Program-made: the position numbers and the translations under genes
The notes under the pieces: generated by a model
What the model was told of the DNA's origin: nothing
Database searches by the model: none
The model's input: only the letters and a program-made list of their open reading frames with translations
Shown here: piece by piece, positions 24,014-36,717 of the stretch
Numbering within the stretch: position 1 is the stretch's first letter
Layout of the letters: each line of letters starts with the position of its first letter
NCBI RefSeq assembly: GCF_901000735.1
Contig: NC_081545.1
Coordinates: forward strand, 14,744,919-14,808,918
Direction of reading: 5' to 3'
DNA: 64,000 nucleotides
DNA from: Corylus avellana
Lineage: Eukaryota; Streptophyta; Magnoliopsida; Fagales; Betulaceae

Positions 24014-24786
24014 AAAATAAAAAACTTTCTATAAATAGAAACCTTTTATCCAAAAAGCCATTGTTGACCCTAATCAAGGTCAATAGAAATCACGTCTAAT
24101 TTTATGGAGTTCCAACTCACAAAACAATCCTTATTCATAATTTTTGTTAATCATGATTCTTAACATCAAACTCCAACTTATTTAGAATTTTCATGTTTGA
24201 GGAATCATAATTCCCTTGGGAAATTATCATTAACCAAATTATTCTTGGGAAAACGAGATCCCAAAATATTAGGCTAAGGATCTTTGAATCTTTATTATTT
24301 GAGTTCATGGGTCAGTTTTAGGGTTTTGGAAAACCCTACATAATCCAAGGCATAGCCGCCCCTAGATTTCATGAAGCCTAGGTATTGCACTCCATGAATG
24401 GCGGTTGGCTACCTTTCCAAGTCTTTCTCTTAGTCATGGGTTGGACCCATGGCTAAGACCCATTAAGGTGCAAACAATGGTTGGACCCATGGTTCACTTT
24501 TTTGCTTAGTTATGAATTCAATTCATATCTTAGCTTACATTGTGATTAAATCACTATGTAACGAGTCATCAAATTAATGAATGCAAACACATCTCATTGA
24601 ATCCAAACTCTATTATAATCAATGACAATATCTAAACTAGCACTCAAAAATAAAAATAAAAATAAAACAATTGATTTCATCTTTATGTGTTTTATTTCAA
24701 GAACTTGAATATAATTCAAAATTCTTCTTAAAATGCATTCCAATAATTTGCAACTTATTTAATTTTGATTGCAAACATGTTATATA
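24014..24786. other. unassigned AT-rich intergenic DNA
   Basis: No coding frame. It includes three near-repeats of tggttggacccatggtt/gggttggacccatggcta (24430-24500). This looks like transposon debris, but I cannot name a family. Confidence 0.35.
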
Positions 24787-24791
24787 CATTG

Positions 24792-26126
24792 TATTGTGCC
24801 AAATACTACTTAATTTAATAGATAATAATTGGTATGTTTTAACTTGCTAGTGCACAAGATCAAACGATAGTATAGTGCGGCAAATACGAGATCATTCCCA
24901 CGAGGATTGTTGATTTTGTTTAGAATTTATTTTCTAAATTAAAATGTCAACTTTGTCACGAAATTGATATTATGCAAAAAAGAAATAAAGATAAATGAAA
25001 AAGTAGGGCTTTGATATCCACCACTAATCATGCTCAATAATATAACAATATGCCAATGTTCCAATCATATTATGAATACCTAATGTTTGTCAACCTAAGG
25101 GCATGTGTGTCTACTCCTTAAGCTATTGATTTTCCTAAGCAACGAATTAGGCATGGGTGTCTACTCTAATTATTTTCTTTCTTAAATGATTTTAAAGGAT
25201 TTAACATGGGTATTAACTAAGTTGTTCTTTAAGAAAACATAAATCTGTGGAAATCGACAAACACATGGAACCTAGGGTATGAGTGTCTACTCTCACTTTT
25301 CCATGTTGATTAACCTAAGAACTCGTGAGGAGATTCTTTTGTCACTCTATTAAGCCCAGGACTCGATCATCTAAATTGACTTAAATAACTAATCCATACC
25401 GCATGCATATGTTGATCAGGCACATTCATATGAGGAATTCGATAAAACAAGAATTAATCAAGTTAAGCATCACAATATGATTATCACATAGGCGCAAATA
25501 TTGAAATATTAGAGAACATAATTAGAGCTTCAATTTAGCCCTACGAAAGTATTTAGTTACACATAATTAAAATAAAGGGAAAAGAAAGAACCAAAAACCG
25601 CTCCTAGAAGTAGCCTCCAAATTCTCCTCTCCAATCAAGCATATAAAAATTTGTCTATTGAATGGTCTCTTGAGTTGTGAGGCTTAAAAGTCTATTTATA
25701 GGGCTTAGGAGAGTCCTAGATGCCCTAGTAATCCTAGGAAATTCGTAGGTCTAAAGTTCTAGTTCAACTAGGACTTGGGAAACTTAGTTTGGGAAGGAAA
25801 AGGAGTCTTGCCGCGTGTTTGAAATTTCTCCAGCACCTGAGTGCGCTCGATCGCATGGGTGGTGCGCTCGATCGCACTCCTACGAACGATCCTAGGCAAT
25901 GTGCGCTCGAGCGCACAACTTCACGGCTCAAGTCTAGACTTCTCATTTCCATAATTTTCCAAAATTGCCCTTTAAGCTTGAATTTTCCAGAATGCTTCAT
26001 TTTCCTCAAAAACATATAAAAAGAAATAAAACACAAAAATGAAGTAAAACTGCACAAACTAACAAAACTAAGAGATTAACAAATATAAATTAAGGGGATA
26101 AAATATGAATAATTTAGCACATAACA
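24792..26126 (-). mobile_element. solo LTR, Athila/Tat-like family E/D
   Basis: On the minus strand the LTR begins TGTTATGTGCTAAA; on the plus strand its other end is tattgtgccaaatactac. The probable target duplication is CATTG (24787-24791 and 26127-26131). It is colinear with the solo LTR at 44500-46161 and the LTR at 52344-53638: shared features are a U3 palindrome cluster (25844-25920), gatatccaccactaat and attcccacgaggatt. No internal region adjoins it. Confidence 0.75.
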
Positions 26127-26499
26127 CATTGTATAACATATTTCATAATCAAAGAAATTTCTTTCTTTGATCAAGCATCAAAAGAAAATCTTTTACAAAT
26201 CAATGCATGTAGTTTTAGTTCAAAATTCCAGGTTTGGTTTGTATTGGAAAACTGACTGAAACGTGTTGAAGAAAAATTTAAAACACCGTTTCAATTTTTC
26301 CAATGCATCAAGCAACATCTTTACATGTGAAATCAAAAGAGAAGGGCTCAAGGACCTAGTACTTTGGCAGGAGGAGCTAGGCCAATTAAGAAGATGGCAG
26401 TAGGAAGTTATCCACCCTAGAGGTCACAAGGACGTGCCTTGAATACCCCTTAGGCTCAGCAGCGGAAAAGTCAGACGCCTGAACTGTGCCGAAAGTGTT

Positions 26500-27440
26500 A
26501 AAGGGTGCATTGGGGACCTTTCAGAATGGGAGTTGGGATGTTCTATAGATGCAGCCAATTTGGTCACTTTAGCAAGGATTGTGTGAGCAAAGGAAATGCT
26601 TAGAAGCCTTTGGCGCTAGCACGAGTCTACTCACTGATTTCTGGAGAGACGGAAGGAGGATCAGAAGTCGTGACAAGTACTGTACCTATACTTGGATTTG
26701 AGGTTTCAGTTTTGTTTGATTTAGGGGCTACCCACTCTTTTGTATCTATCATGTTTGTGAGACTGTCTAGACTCGTAGTACGAACTTTGGAAACCGGTCT
26801 TGCTATAACTACCCCCGTAGGCAAAACTATAGTCTGTAAGTGAGCAGTTTGTGGATGCCTTGTTAGCATCTGTGGAAGGATACTTCCCGCAAGCTTAGTT
26901 GTTCTCCCTATGAATAGTTACGACATTATTCTTGGGATGGATTGGCTGGCAAAGAATTTAGTGGTTATTGACTGCGCCTAGAAGCAAGTTACGTTCAGGC
27001 CATGGGGAGAAGAAGAAGTTACGTACATTAAATCATAGGTGAGGTCTTTACCTCCCACTATTTCGGCCGTTCAGGCTTGGGAGTTCATTCTTGGAGGAGG
27101 ACAAGTGTTTTTGGCATTCGTGATCACCCTGGTGAAGGAAGTGAAGAAGGACCTACAAGATATCCCTGTGGTGTGGGATTATTCAGATGTCTTTTCAATA
27201 AACTACTCAATATTTCCCACCACAGAGGGAGGTGGAATTTGGAATCGAGTGTGTGCCGAGCACCAATCTTATATCGAAGGCACCATATAGGATGGCACCG
27301 TCAGAGTTAAAGGAGCTAAAGGAACAACTCCAAGAGCTATTGGATAAGGGATTCATCCGCCCTAGCTCATCACCGTGGGGGGCACCGGTGTATTTAGTGA
27401 AGAAGGGCGGGTCGATGAGGATGTGTGATGTGAAAATTAT
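26500..27440 (+). pseudogene. Ty3/gypsy chromovirus gag knuckle, protease and RT start (broken)
   Basis: Around 26530-26590 a degraded CCHC knuckle reads RCSQFGHFSKDC. Next (26610-26843) is an aspartic protease domain with VLFDLGATHSFVS, where the catalytic motif is D-L-G-A. It is followed by frame-shifted remains of PMNSYDIILGMDWLA type and LPPTISAVQAWEF. From 27232 the RT begins: [28 protein letters not shown] and [18 protein letters not shown], then GSMRMC. It stops abruptly where an LTR starts at 27426. Order and sequence fit the Tekay/Del branch of chromoviruses. Frameshifts and stops show it is dead. It continues at 35096. Confidence 0.88.
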
Positions 27441-28580
27441 AATTACTCGCAAGCACACGAGTTGTGTGCAGTATAGATTGTGCAAGTGTGAGGTCGATCC
27501 ACAGGGAACTGTGTGTGAAAATCAATTTCTAATAAAATTAATCCTATTTTAACCTAGTTCCAAATTTCGAATTGTGTCGTACAAAAAATATAAACTAAAC
27601 TAAAATAAAAAACCTTAAATGTAATTAAATGATAAAAGACTAAGGTTTCAGAATTCACCTCACCAAATCAAAGCACACATTCTCATGTTTTATTCATACA
27701 TCCGTCAAGAAATTAAACCCTATGCATGTTCTATTATTTTTATAAAATTAACCAATTGAAACATTCTATAAATCCATCCTTATTACAAATTACAACGAAT
27801 ATCCAATTGAGACCAAAACATCCAGTGTATCCATTTGAATAACGAAAAACAATGGATATCCAATTTCAATCAAAAGATTCGAATTATCCGTTGGATGAAA
27901 CACAACGAATATCTCATGTTTTCACAATTTATAAATAGCAATCAATCACAATTTTCTCACATAATTGAATTGAAATGAACATCAATTACATTAAAGGTCG
28001 GAATTGTGCGAACAAAACATGAAAACATAAAACTAATCAATGACGAGGCTTCATCTTTAACCTTAGTTGAATAATCTAGCCTCTCATGACTTTAGAAAGC
28101 ATAAAAATACTCATTGAATTCATGGAAACAAGAAACTTACAAAGGGAAATCGTTTTAGAGTTCAAAAATGACAAAAACTTGAAGTTCAAGACTGAACAAA
28201 GCCCCATCGGTGCGTTTTCAAAACAAAAATGTGATATTTATGCAGTTAATTAGGGTTTCAGCATTTGCTAGGTCGGACGAGTGCACTCGATCGCACTTGA
28301 GCATGTATCAGTGGTCCTGCGGCACAGTTGCGCTTGTACGCTGCTTTACCATGCTCGAGCGCATGTATGCTCGAGCGTGAGGGTGTTGTGCTTGATCCCA
28401 GTACCCAAATTGCTTTGCTTCCACTTTCCTGCAACTTTCGCCTTAAGACCGCAGTGTTCCCTTAGCAACCTACAAAATACTAAAGCACCAAAGTACCACA
28501 AAACATCATAACATAATAAAGATAAAGGATTAACAAATGCAAATTAAGTGGCCCAAATATGCAATATTTGGCACTCATTA
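27426..28580 (-). mobile_element. 3' LTR of Athila/Tat-like element F
   Basis: In minus orientation the LTR runs from about 28580 (TAATGAGTGCCAAATATTGC, a mutated TGATGAGTGCC) to 27426 (...TTTTCACATCA). Just outside its start is a polypurine-like aagcttggggtatt. It contains a U3 cluster of ctcgatcgcac/ctcgagcgcat palindromes at 28280-28380. It lands inside the chromovirus RT, splitting that gene. Confidence 0.75.
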
Positions 28581-30250
28581 AATACCCCAAGCTTACATTT
28601 TGCTAGCCCCTTAGCAAAACAAAACAAGAAAACAAGAAACATAAATCCTCTGTTGTGGAAGAAACAATTGCATTTAGCATATGCAACAAGCCTTTTAAAC
28701 CCTTAGGCATCTCTAGAAGACGAGTGAAGTCTCGTGAGGGTTTAATAGCAATGATACCCACAAACATTTTTAGCACTATGTCATCGACAAACATGAACTT
28801 CCACACAAACACATGGTTCTTACACTATGAGCAGGTTTAACATAGTGAACACCACAATCATATCATCAGGACATCCAAAAATCATTCAACTCACAAATGG
28901 AAAATTGAGACAATGACATGTTCCAATAAGTGCAAAGTGAGCCTATCATACAATCATGACGCTTCAATTTTTCTCAATGTTGTGTGTACCTCAAAATTCA
29001 TAGGCATTCACTCAGATGAAGACAACCAAGGATTAAATCAAAATATGCAAATTTTTGTGTACGCTGTGCAATACTCGGCTCCCTTAAGTTTTCTAATTGA
29101 CTTATGCAGCAAGTGTTGGGCCAATGACTCCAAAACCAGATGGTTTTAGGGCACTAGATGTAGAAACATCCCGACGGGCGTAATTTCTAAAGTCAAAAAG
29201 GCTACAAAGCCAAACTATCCATACAATCAATCAAATTGAATTTTTCATCTTTTTACACAAACACTCAATGCTTAGTGAGGCAAGAGGTCTGGTTACTCAA
29301 TGAGAAACTCAAACTGAGTTTTTTTTTTAAAAAAAAAAAAAAAATTTAAGCCAAGGTTTCATCAACACTTCATCCTACAAATCTCAAGATAGACACTAAT
29401 CAAGTCAAATCTCATACCTCATAGATCCTATGCTAGTGTGCTTGTGAAAATCAACTCAAACATGTGAAATCTCTCTAAACCAACAATAAGTCAAGAGACT
29501 CACATTTCTAATGATATGCTGTGTTCAATATGTTAAACAAACCAATGACATGCAAACCACAGTTAAAGTGTAACTTATGCTCAATCAACAACATAGCACA
29601 ATTTTTTTTTTTTTTTTTTTTTTATAACAAAAATAACAAGAAAAAGACCAAAATGTCTACCCCACCCCTAAAATAAAATGACAGATTGTCCCAATGTGGC
29701 CAAAAATATAGTACCAAATGGGTGGCTCAAGTCAGGTGCAATGTAAGAGAACGCTCCCTCAAACTTGCATAGCAGACACATGTCCTGAAAAGCACAACAA
29801 AAACAAAACAAAACAAGCAAAACCAAATAAAATAACAACAAAAAACTAAAAGTAACAAAGGGTTGCCTCCTAGAAGTCCTAAGTTTACAGTCTTTAGCCA
29901 GACTTTCCACAGCAGGTGCATTGCATGATCTAAATGGCATGCGACAATAGGCAAACGCACCAAAAACAAATGTGAGGGTAGTGTTCTATTGTTCGCCAGG
30001 ATCCAAAAGAACTTGGTCGTAGTTAGGATAACCAGCAAGCACACAGTAATAGGGATGTCCAGCTAACCATTTCATCAACTTATCAGTGAATAGGGGAGGG
30101 AAATGATCTTTCCTTGTAATGGCCTCATCTTGTTGTAATCAATGCACCCTGGCCACTTAGTTCACACATGAATGGGTCTAACCCATTTGCCCTCAGAAAT
30201 CAACTTGAGAGGCTCACTTGCTGATGAATATAGGTTGGGGAATGATATCT
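28581..30250 (-). pseudogene. element F 3' region with RT remnants
   Basis: Reading the minus strand after the acidic repeats come fragments of an Athila/Tat reverse transcriptase: ISEGKWVRPIHV, then LAGHPYYCVLAGYPNYDQV and MPFRSCNAPA (about 30250-29890), separated by stops and frameshifts. RNase H and integrase are missing; the sequence jumps to the conserved LRTSRRQPF motif region and then AT-rich 3' UTR. A block conserved with three other elements in the window lies at 28640-28775, next to the PPT. Confidence 0.65.
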
Positions 30251-30302
30251 CCATGGTTTCCCCTTTTTTCGGCTACATCTCAGGACTGGGATCCAAAACG
30301 GC

Positions 30303-30710
30303 TTAAGCTTGCTCAACTAATTCATCAAAGTCCAGATCATATCCAAATTGATCAAAGCGTTCTAGCACTGGGTCCTCCATACTCGACTCACTCACATCCT
30401 CAGATGGCTCAAGTACCCTATCCAGGTCCATATCGCCTCCACACTGAGCAAAATGCTCTATCTCAAGATCCTCAATACTTGGCTCATGCAAGGTCCCAAC
30501 TTTCTCAAGTAGCCTATCTAAGTCCAAATCATCTTCATCTTGAGTAAAGCACTCCACCTTAGGGTCCTCCAAGCTTAACTCACTCATCTTCTCATCCGCT
30601 ATCTCTTCAATTAGGCACACATTGTAGACCTCATCATAGTCAAGTGGCTGCTTATTGATGTCGAAGATGTTTAGTTCCACTGTCATATTCCTAAAAGAAA
30701 TTTTCATCAC
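30303..30710 (-). pseudogene. acidic tandem-repeat segment of element F, downstream of protease
   Basis: An open frame of 135 codons (first codon not necessarily the start) begins MKISFRNMTVELNIFDI, the usual sequence just after the Athila/Tat protease. It then carries three copies of an acidic repeat of about 35 residues: SLEDPKVECFTQDEDDLDLD, SIEDLEIEHFAQCGGDMDLD and SMEDPVLERFDQFGYDLDFD. The same repeat occurs four times in the frame at 49961-50884. Function unknown. Confidence 0.65.
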
Positions 30711-30735
30711 ACCAGTCCTAGAGTTGATTAGGGCG

Positions 30736-31032
30736 TTAGCTGTAGCTAAAAAAGGTCACCCTAGAATCACAGGGATTTGACTCCCAACATTCAGAACTAG
30801 TTCCATGTCTATCACTATGAAGTCCACAGGGGAAATAAAACTTGTCCATCTTGATCAAAACATCCTCAACTATTCCCCTTAGTCTCTTCACTGACCTATC
30901 AGCCAATTGGAGAGTCATAGATGTGAGCTTCAATTCTCCCAACCCCAATCGTAAGTAGGTTGAATAAGGCAAGAGGTTCACACTTGTTCTAAGATCGAAT
31001 AGTGCCCTTTTAATCCGGCTGACTCCTATCAT
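30736..31032 (-). pseudogene. Athila/Tat-like retroviral protease fragment (element F)
   Basis: The frame reads GVSRIKRALFDLRTSVNLLP, LGLGELKLTSMTLQLADRS and GIVEDVLIKMDKFYFP. This is the protease region of Athila/Tat-lineage Ty3/gypsy elements. The catalytic D-L-G-A-S motif has become D-L-R-T-S, so the enzyme would be inactive. The frame then shifts before the acidic repeats. Confidence 0.8.
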
Positions 31033-31059
31033 GCAAGAAATGGTAGGACACCCAGGGTC

Positions 31060-33063
31060 TTTATACTTTATGGGAAGCTTGCATTAAAGGATGGAGCTAA
31101 CTTGCTCGATCAGGAATGCTTTCTTTGGGACATTGGTCTTTCTCTTGACAGTGACCAAATCCTTTAAAAACTTAGCATAAGAAGGCACTTGTTGGATGGC
31201 ATCCAAACACGAAATATTTATCTGAACTTGTTTGAATGCTTCCAGAATTTCAGCATATTGCGCACTCTTCTTCTGGGCCTTTAGTCTTTCTGGATAAGGA
31301 GCTTTTGGAACAAAGCTCCTTCCTCAACAGTGGGTATGGCTCTAGAAGGCTTAACATCTCTCCCCTTATTTTTGCCACTGTCTTGCCTTTGCGGCACAGC
31401 AGGATTCTCTTCTGGCGAAACCATTCGATTGTCCACTTGTCTCCCTAACCTAAGTGTGACAATGGCCTGCATATATTCCTGCCCGTGTGCAGAATTTGAA
31501 GAACTTTCAACCGCAAACTATCCCTTAGGGTTGGGCACGGGCTGACTCGAGAGCTTTCCCTTCTCTCTCTCACCCAACTGATTTTCTATTTGTTCGATCT
31601 AACTCTCCAACTTGGTAATAGCTTAGGTTTTTACGATTGTGGCACTCCTCACTTCACTTATGGATTGGCTTGTCATCTGCATGAACTCCTTGAGAGTTTG
31701 TGAGGTCTGAGATTAGAACTCCTTGAGCGTGTCTTCCAAAGACGAATGTGAAGACGACGTTGGCACTTGATTTGGGGCTTGGAATGCCCGAGGTGGCACT
31801 AGAAAACCCGAGCAACCCTGATTTTGAGTCGGTGGAAGAAATCCAGGAAAGTATTGATTTTGAGCATGATGAGGGGCTCCTCCCTGATTCACCAGCTGGT
31901 TCTGCTTCCTTCAGAGATTGGGGTGGTTCCTCCACCCTAGATTATAGGTCTCTGAGTATGGACCACTTGATTGCTTCCTATAATCATTGAAAGTGTTCAC
32001 TTGTTCTATCGAACACTCAGCATAAGCCGATAGAGATGGACAATTCTGAACTGAGTGCAGATGACTCGCACAGATGGAATAACTTTCAGCATTGAATGCA
32101 TTGGTTGCGTTGATGGGCTGGCTCATTGTGAGAGCATCGACCTTTCGAGTGAGAGCGTCTATCATTGTCCTCAACTCCTTGTCTCCCTTAACCTCATAGA
32201 GGCCTCATTTCTTGGGAGCTCGAATGTGGTTATCCCGACAACTTGAAAAATCCCATTGCTGTGAAGTGTGGGACAACTTATCCAAAGCTTTGTACGCTTC
32301 ATCTCCTGTCAGATTCAAGAATACTCCCCCATTCATAGACTCAATCATGCTATGGTTGGATTGAGTCAATCTTTGGTAGAAAAACTGAACGAGCCTCCAT
32401 TTCTCATATCCATGTGGAGGGCACTTGATTTGTAACTCCTTGAACAGTTCTCATCCTCCCCTTGAGTAATGGAACTAATTTTCTTTCGGCACTCAATGAC
32501 TCTAGACATTAGGAAAAATTTATTGTAAAACTTGTTCAACAGGATTTCCCACGATGTGATGGATCCGGGCATGTTAGAATCCAACCATGCCTTGCTCGAT
32601 CGTGAAGGGAGAAAGGAAACAGTCTCAGATGGACAAATTCTTTAGAGAAGTTCTGGAATGTGAAAGTGACACATATGTCACGGAATTTCTTCACATGACT
32701 ATATGGATTTTCAGAGTCCAAACCATGGAATGAAGGTAAGATTTGGATGACGTGAGGTTTAAGATCAAAATGGGTAGCATTGGTTGGTGGCAATACTATG
32801 CATGAAGGGGCGTTTGTCACAACAGGTGTGAACAAATCCTAAGGGATGTAGTGTAGTCCACATTCCAAGCTCTAGCTTGCTCCATATTTCTCAGCTCTCG
32901 CATCCTCATTCTCAACCCTAGGCTGCTCCACATTTCGGGATATGTTGTCTCCCATCTCAACAATCTCTCTCTCTACTGCTACTCTCCGATTTCTCCCAAG
33001 GGTTCTATTAATGTCGGGATCTAGGGGTATCAACTCTAGGTTCAAGGATCGCCGACCAAGCAT
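31060..33063 (-). pseudogene. Athila/Tat-like gag of element F, degraded
   Basis: Pieces in order on the minus strand: LGRNRRVAVEREIVEMGDN (33063-32872), a retrotrans_gag domain (32835-32366) with LPSFHGLDSENPYSHVKKFR, LRLFPFSLHDRARHGW and SITSWEILLNKFYNKFF, then CASHLHSVQNCPSLS and YNLGWRNHPNL (32174-31911). Remains of the gag-to-protease linker (DAIQQ, LVTVKRKTNVPKKAF) are seen in mixed frames down to 31060. Stops and frameshifts are numerous. This is the region that normally forms the virus-like particle. Confidence 0.78.
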
Positions 33064-33608
33064 ACACCAAACAAAAAGTTCTAAAGTAAACTAACTAACA
33101 AAAATCAAATATTCACATAAAAATAAGAAGTACAAAACAGAAACCAAAATACCAATAAAAATGAAACAAAAGAAATTATATATATATATATTTCTTTACA
33201 GATTCTGGTTTGTTGAAGCTAGCTGTGGAGGTGCACTCGAGCGCAGGTAAGGTGCGATTGAGCGCAGAAGCTCGCGGGGTGTGCATCTGCTGTGCCCTCG
33301 CACTCAACTACGGAAACATCGAGCACAGGCACGTGGGATGCTTCCTGCGATAGGCTCGAGTGCGCTCGAGCGCAGGTGAGGTGCGATTGAGTGCTTTGGC
33401 ATGGATTAGTTCTTGCCGAAATTGCAACAGAAACACAAAAACAACCAACTTTCTTCTTCTTCTTTTTTTTCTTATCAGAAAATTGCAGAAAAAAATAAAA
33501 TTAAAAATTAAAAATTGCAAAAAGACAAATAAAACAAAAATGCTTCCTAAACTAGTAGAAAAACAAAATTAATTTAAACAAAAATCAATTTTCACAAAAA
33601 CAAACAAC

Positions 33609-33626
33609 TCCCCAACAAAGGCTCCA
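33609..33626 (-). other. primer-binding site of element F (degenerate tRNA-Asp type)
   Basis: On the minus strand the site reads TGGAGCCTTTGTTGGGGA, just inside the 5' LTR at 33633. It differs at a few bases from the better site TGGCGCCGTTGCCGGGGA of elements C1 and C2. Confidence 0.6.
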
Positions 33627-33632
33627 AAAACT

Positions 33633-34010
33633 TGATGTGCAAATTATAATTACTCGCAAGCGTATGAGTCGTGTGCAGTACAGATTGTGCAAGTGCAAGG
33701 TTAATCCACAAGGAATTGTGTGTGAAAATAATTTCTATTAAAATTAATCCTATTTTAACCTAGCTCCGAATTTCGAATTGTGTCGTGCAAAAAATATAAA
33801 CTAAACTAAACTGATTTAAAACAAATGATAAAAGCACTAAGGTTTCAGAATTCACCTCACCAAATTAAAGCATATATTCTCATGTTATTGTTCATACATC
33901 CAACAAGCAATTAAATCCTAGGCACGTTCTATTGTTTTTATAAAATTAATCTATCGAAACATTCGATGAATCCATCCTTATTACAAATCACAATGAATAT
34001 CCAATTTGGC
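33633..34010 (-). mobile_element. 5' LTR remnant of element F, truncated
   Basis: The segment starts TTGATGTGCAAATTATAATT (plus strand) and matches the corresponding end of the LTR at 27426. It stops at about 34010 where sequence in the opposite orientation begins. The U3 part of this LTR is therefore missing. Confidence 0.65.
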
Positions 34011-35095
34011 CCCATTATTTATGTTTGTTAAGCCTTTTGTTTTTGTTATGTTATGATGTTTTTGTTAGTTTTGGTGTCTTAGCGTTTTACAGGTTGTTAA
34101 GAGAAAACTGTGGCTTTAAAGTAAAGATTGCAATGTATTGGAAAAAGAGCAATCTGGAGGATTAGGATCGAGCGCACAATCCTACACTCGAGCGCATGTG
34201 CGCTCGATCGCGGATGGGTTGCGCTTGAGCTCACCCACACCCACAGCTTGCGCCCTGCGCTGCAGGATGAGTGATATTTGTACGAATGCGATCGAGCGCA
34301 CTTGTCTGCCTTGGTTGCGCTGAAACCCTAAACTTAGCTTATAAATATCATTGTTTTCTAGGGAAACGAGGGGAAGCTACCCAAGGGGCGCCGTTTAGTG
34401 TAATTTTTGATTTTCTGACATCACGAGAGGCTAAACCTTCAACTAAGGCTGAAGATGAAGCCTCACCATTGATGAGTTTTATATTTCTCATGTAGTTTCG
34501 TACAATTCCGACATTTCAATTCAATCCACCATTGATGAGTTTTATACATGATGTTCTATTTCAATTCAATTATTAGATTAAGCTCTTATATTTGATTGTT
34601 TGATTAAACGTTGGATATTCATTGTGCTTTATCCAACGAATACATTGAATATTTTGATTGGTATTGGATATCGATTGTTTTTCGTTATTCAAACGGATAC
34701 ATTGGATGTTTTGGTCTCAATTGGATATTCATTGTGATTTGTAATAAGGATGGATTCATCAAATGTTTCAATAAATTAATTTTATAAAAACAATAAAACG
34801 TGCCTAGGATTTAATTGCTTGTCGGATGTATGAATAATAACATGAGAATATATGCTTTAATTTGGTGAGGTGAATTCTGAAACCTTAGTGCTTTTATCAT
34901 TTGTTTTAAATCAATTTAGTTTAGTTTATATTTTTTGCATGACACAGTTTGAAATTTGGAACTAGGTTAAAATAGGATTAGTTTAGATAGAAATCTATTT
35001 TCACGATGCAAGTTCCTGTGGATTCGACTTCGCACTTGCACACACTATATTGCAAATGACTTGTGTGCTTGCGAGTACTTTTAAAACTCACAACA
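34011..35095 (+). mobile_element. F-family LTR in opposite orientation
   Basis: It runs from ggccccattatttatgtttg through a palindrome cluster (34165-34310) to ...cacttgcacacac and cttgcgagtact. The stretch 34725-35095 is an inverted copy of 33633-34010, giving a head-to-head inverted repeat of about 370 bp arms. It abuts the continuation of the chromovirus RT at 35096. Confidence 0.65.
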
Positions 35096-36020
35096 TTATG
35101 TCTTCGGACTGACTAACGCACCAACTGTCTTTATGGACACGATGAACAAAGTCTTTTATGACTATCTGGATCAGTTCACCATAGTTTTTATTGATGACAT
35201 CCTGATATACTCAAAGATGTCAGAGGAGCATGGGGAGCATCTACGGAAGGCATTAAAAAGGCTTCGAAGAGAGCAGCTCTATGCTAAACTCGAGAAGTGC
35301 GAGTTTTGGCTGGATAGCGTGTCTTTCCTCGGACACATGATTTCGGGTGAGGGTGTAGTAGTAGCCTCGAAAGAGGTCAAGGCGGTTGTGGAATGGATCA
35401 GGCCAACCAATGTGTTTGAGATTCAGAGTTTCTTAGGACTCGCTAGTTACTACCGGCGCTTGATCGAGAGTTTCTTGAAGCTGTCGGGACCACTTACGGC
35501 ACTGACTAAGAAGAACGCTCACTATGTTTGTACGGACAAGTGTGAGAAGATTTTTTAGGAGCTGAAGAAGTGCCTGATAACTGCTCCTGTGTTAGCATTA
35601 CCCACGAGCTTTGGCAATTTCGTGGTGTATACTGACACCTGTAAGATGGGATTAGGGTGTGTACTTATGAAGAACGGCAATGTTATTGCCTACACTTCAC
35701 GCCACCTGAAGGTGTACGAGCAGAATTATCCTCCGCACGACTTCGAGCTGGCAGCAGTCATGTTTCCCTTGAAGATTTGGAGGCATTATTTGTACGTCTA
35801 GAAGTGCAAGATCTACACAGATCACTAATGCTTGAAGTACTTCTTTACTCAGAAGGAGCTTAACATGAGGCAGAGGAGGTGGTTGGCACTAATCAAGGAT
35901 TATGATTGCGGGATTAATTATCATTCTAGCAAGGCTAACGTAGTAGCAGACGCATTGAGTAGGAATCAACGGTGGAGCTTGCCGCCCTTGGAATTTCCCA
36001 ACCCTAGTTGATCATGGAGT
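35096..36020 (+). pseudogene. chromovirus RT C-terminal half and RNase H (continuation)
   Basis: The frame resumes with FGLTNAPTVFMDTMNKVF, the active-site box FIDDILIYSK, KCEFWLDSVSFLGHMIS and FLGLASYYRRL. RNase H follows, with [54 protein letters not shown] and [11 protein letters not shown]. Stops interrupt it at about 35556, 35799 and after TDH. About 60 RT codons expected between GSMRMC (27420) and this point are missing, so the insertion of element F came with a deletion. Integrase does not follow. Confidence 0.88.
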
Positions 36021-36063
36021 TCACTAGGATGGGACTATAAGTGGTAGGCAATGGTGCGCCTAT

Positions 36064-36717
36064 GATGAGTGCCAAATATTGTATATTTGAGCCCCCTAAA
36101 TTTGCATATATTAACTCCTTAGTATTCTTATTTGTTTGATGTTGTTTTGTTTTAGTGTTTTCAGGTTCATAAGGAAAATGCAATAAGTTCCAATGATTTT
36201 AGGCTTAAAGCAAAATTTGAGAAGACCTAGATGATGTGGTTAAGTTTAACCAAATCCAGGAAATGATTAAAGAGGAATTTCTCTAATTGGAGTCAAAATC
36301 GGATTGGATTAAATTTTAGATTCTGCACATGTCTTAGTATTTTGACCATAATTTTCAGCTTAAGTATCAGATTAAGGTGAAACCAGTGGCGTTGGAAATC
36401 TTACTCAAAATAATACAAATCATTGTGAAATAGGATTTTCCTAATTCGGATGTGTGCTATTCCTCCCGCAATGTAAGAACGCAAACCTAGACAAATCCTA
36501 TTCCGATTTGTACTAGGATTGCTTCCTAATTTGATTAGGAGCTTGAAGTACGATTTTTTTGCGATTCATAGGGCTTCTAGGATTTTTTTTACACCCTATA
36601 AATAGTCTCCTAAGCAGCAAGAAGGACGAGGCTACAGAGGCTACTTCAATTCGAAATTTCAGAGTAGCACTCCCTTTAGTTTAGTTTTTCCATTAAGTTT
36701 AGGTTTCATTTTTCATA
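36064..36717 (+). mobile_element. 5' part of a C-family solo LTR (+), split by later insertions
   Basis: It starts TGATGAGTGCCAAATATTG and is colinear with the complement of the LTRs at 36718-38096 and 43065-44466. At about 36717 it is cut by element C1. It continues in two more pieces, 44467-44499 (tgaagcctcatcgatgaaga...) and 46167-46714. Confidence 0.68.
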
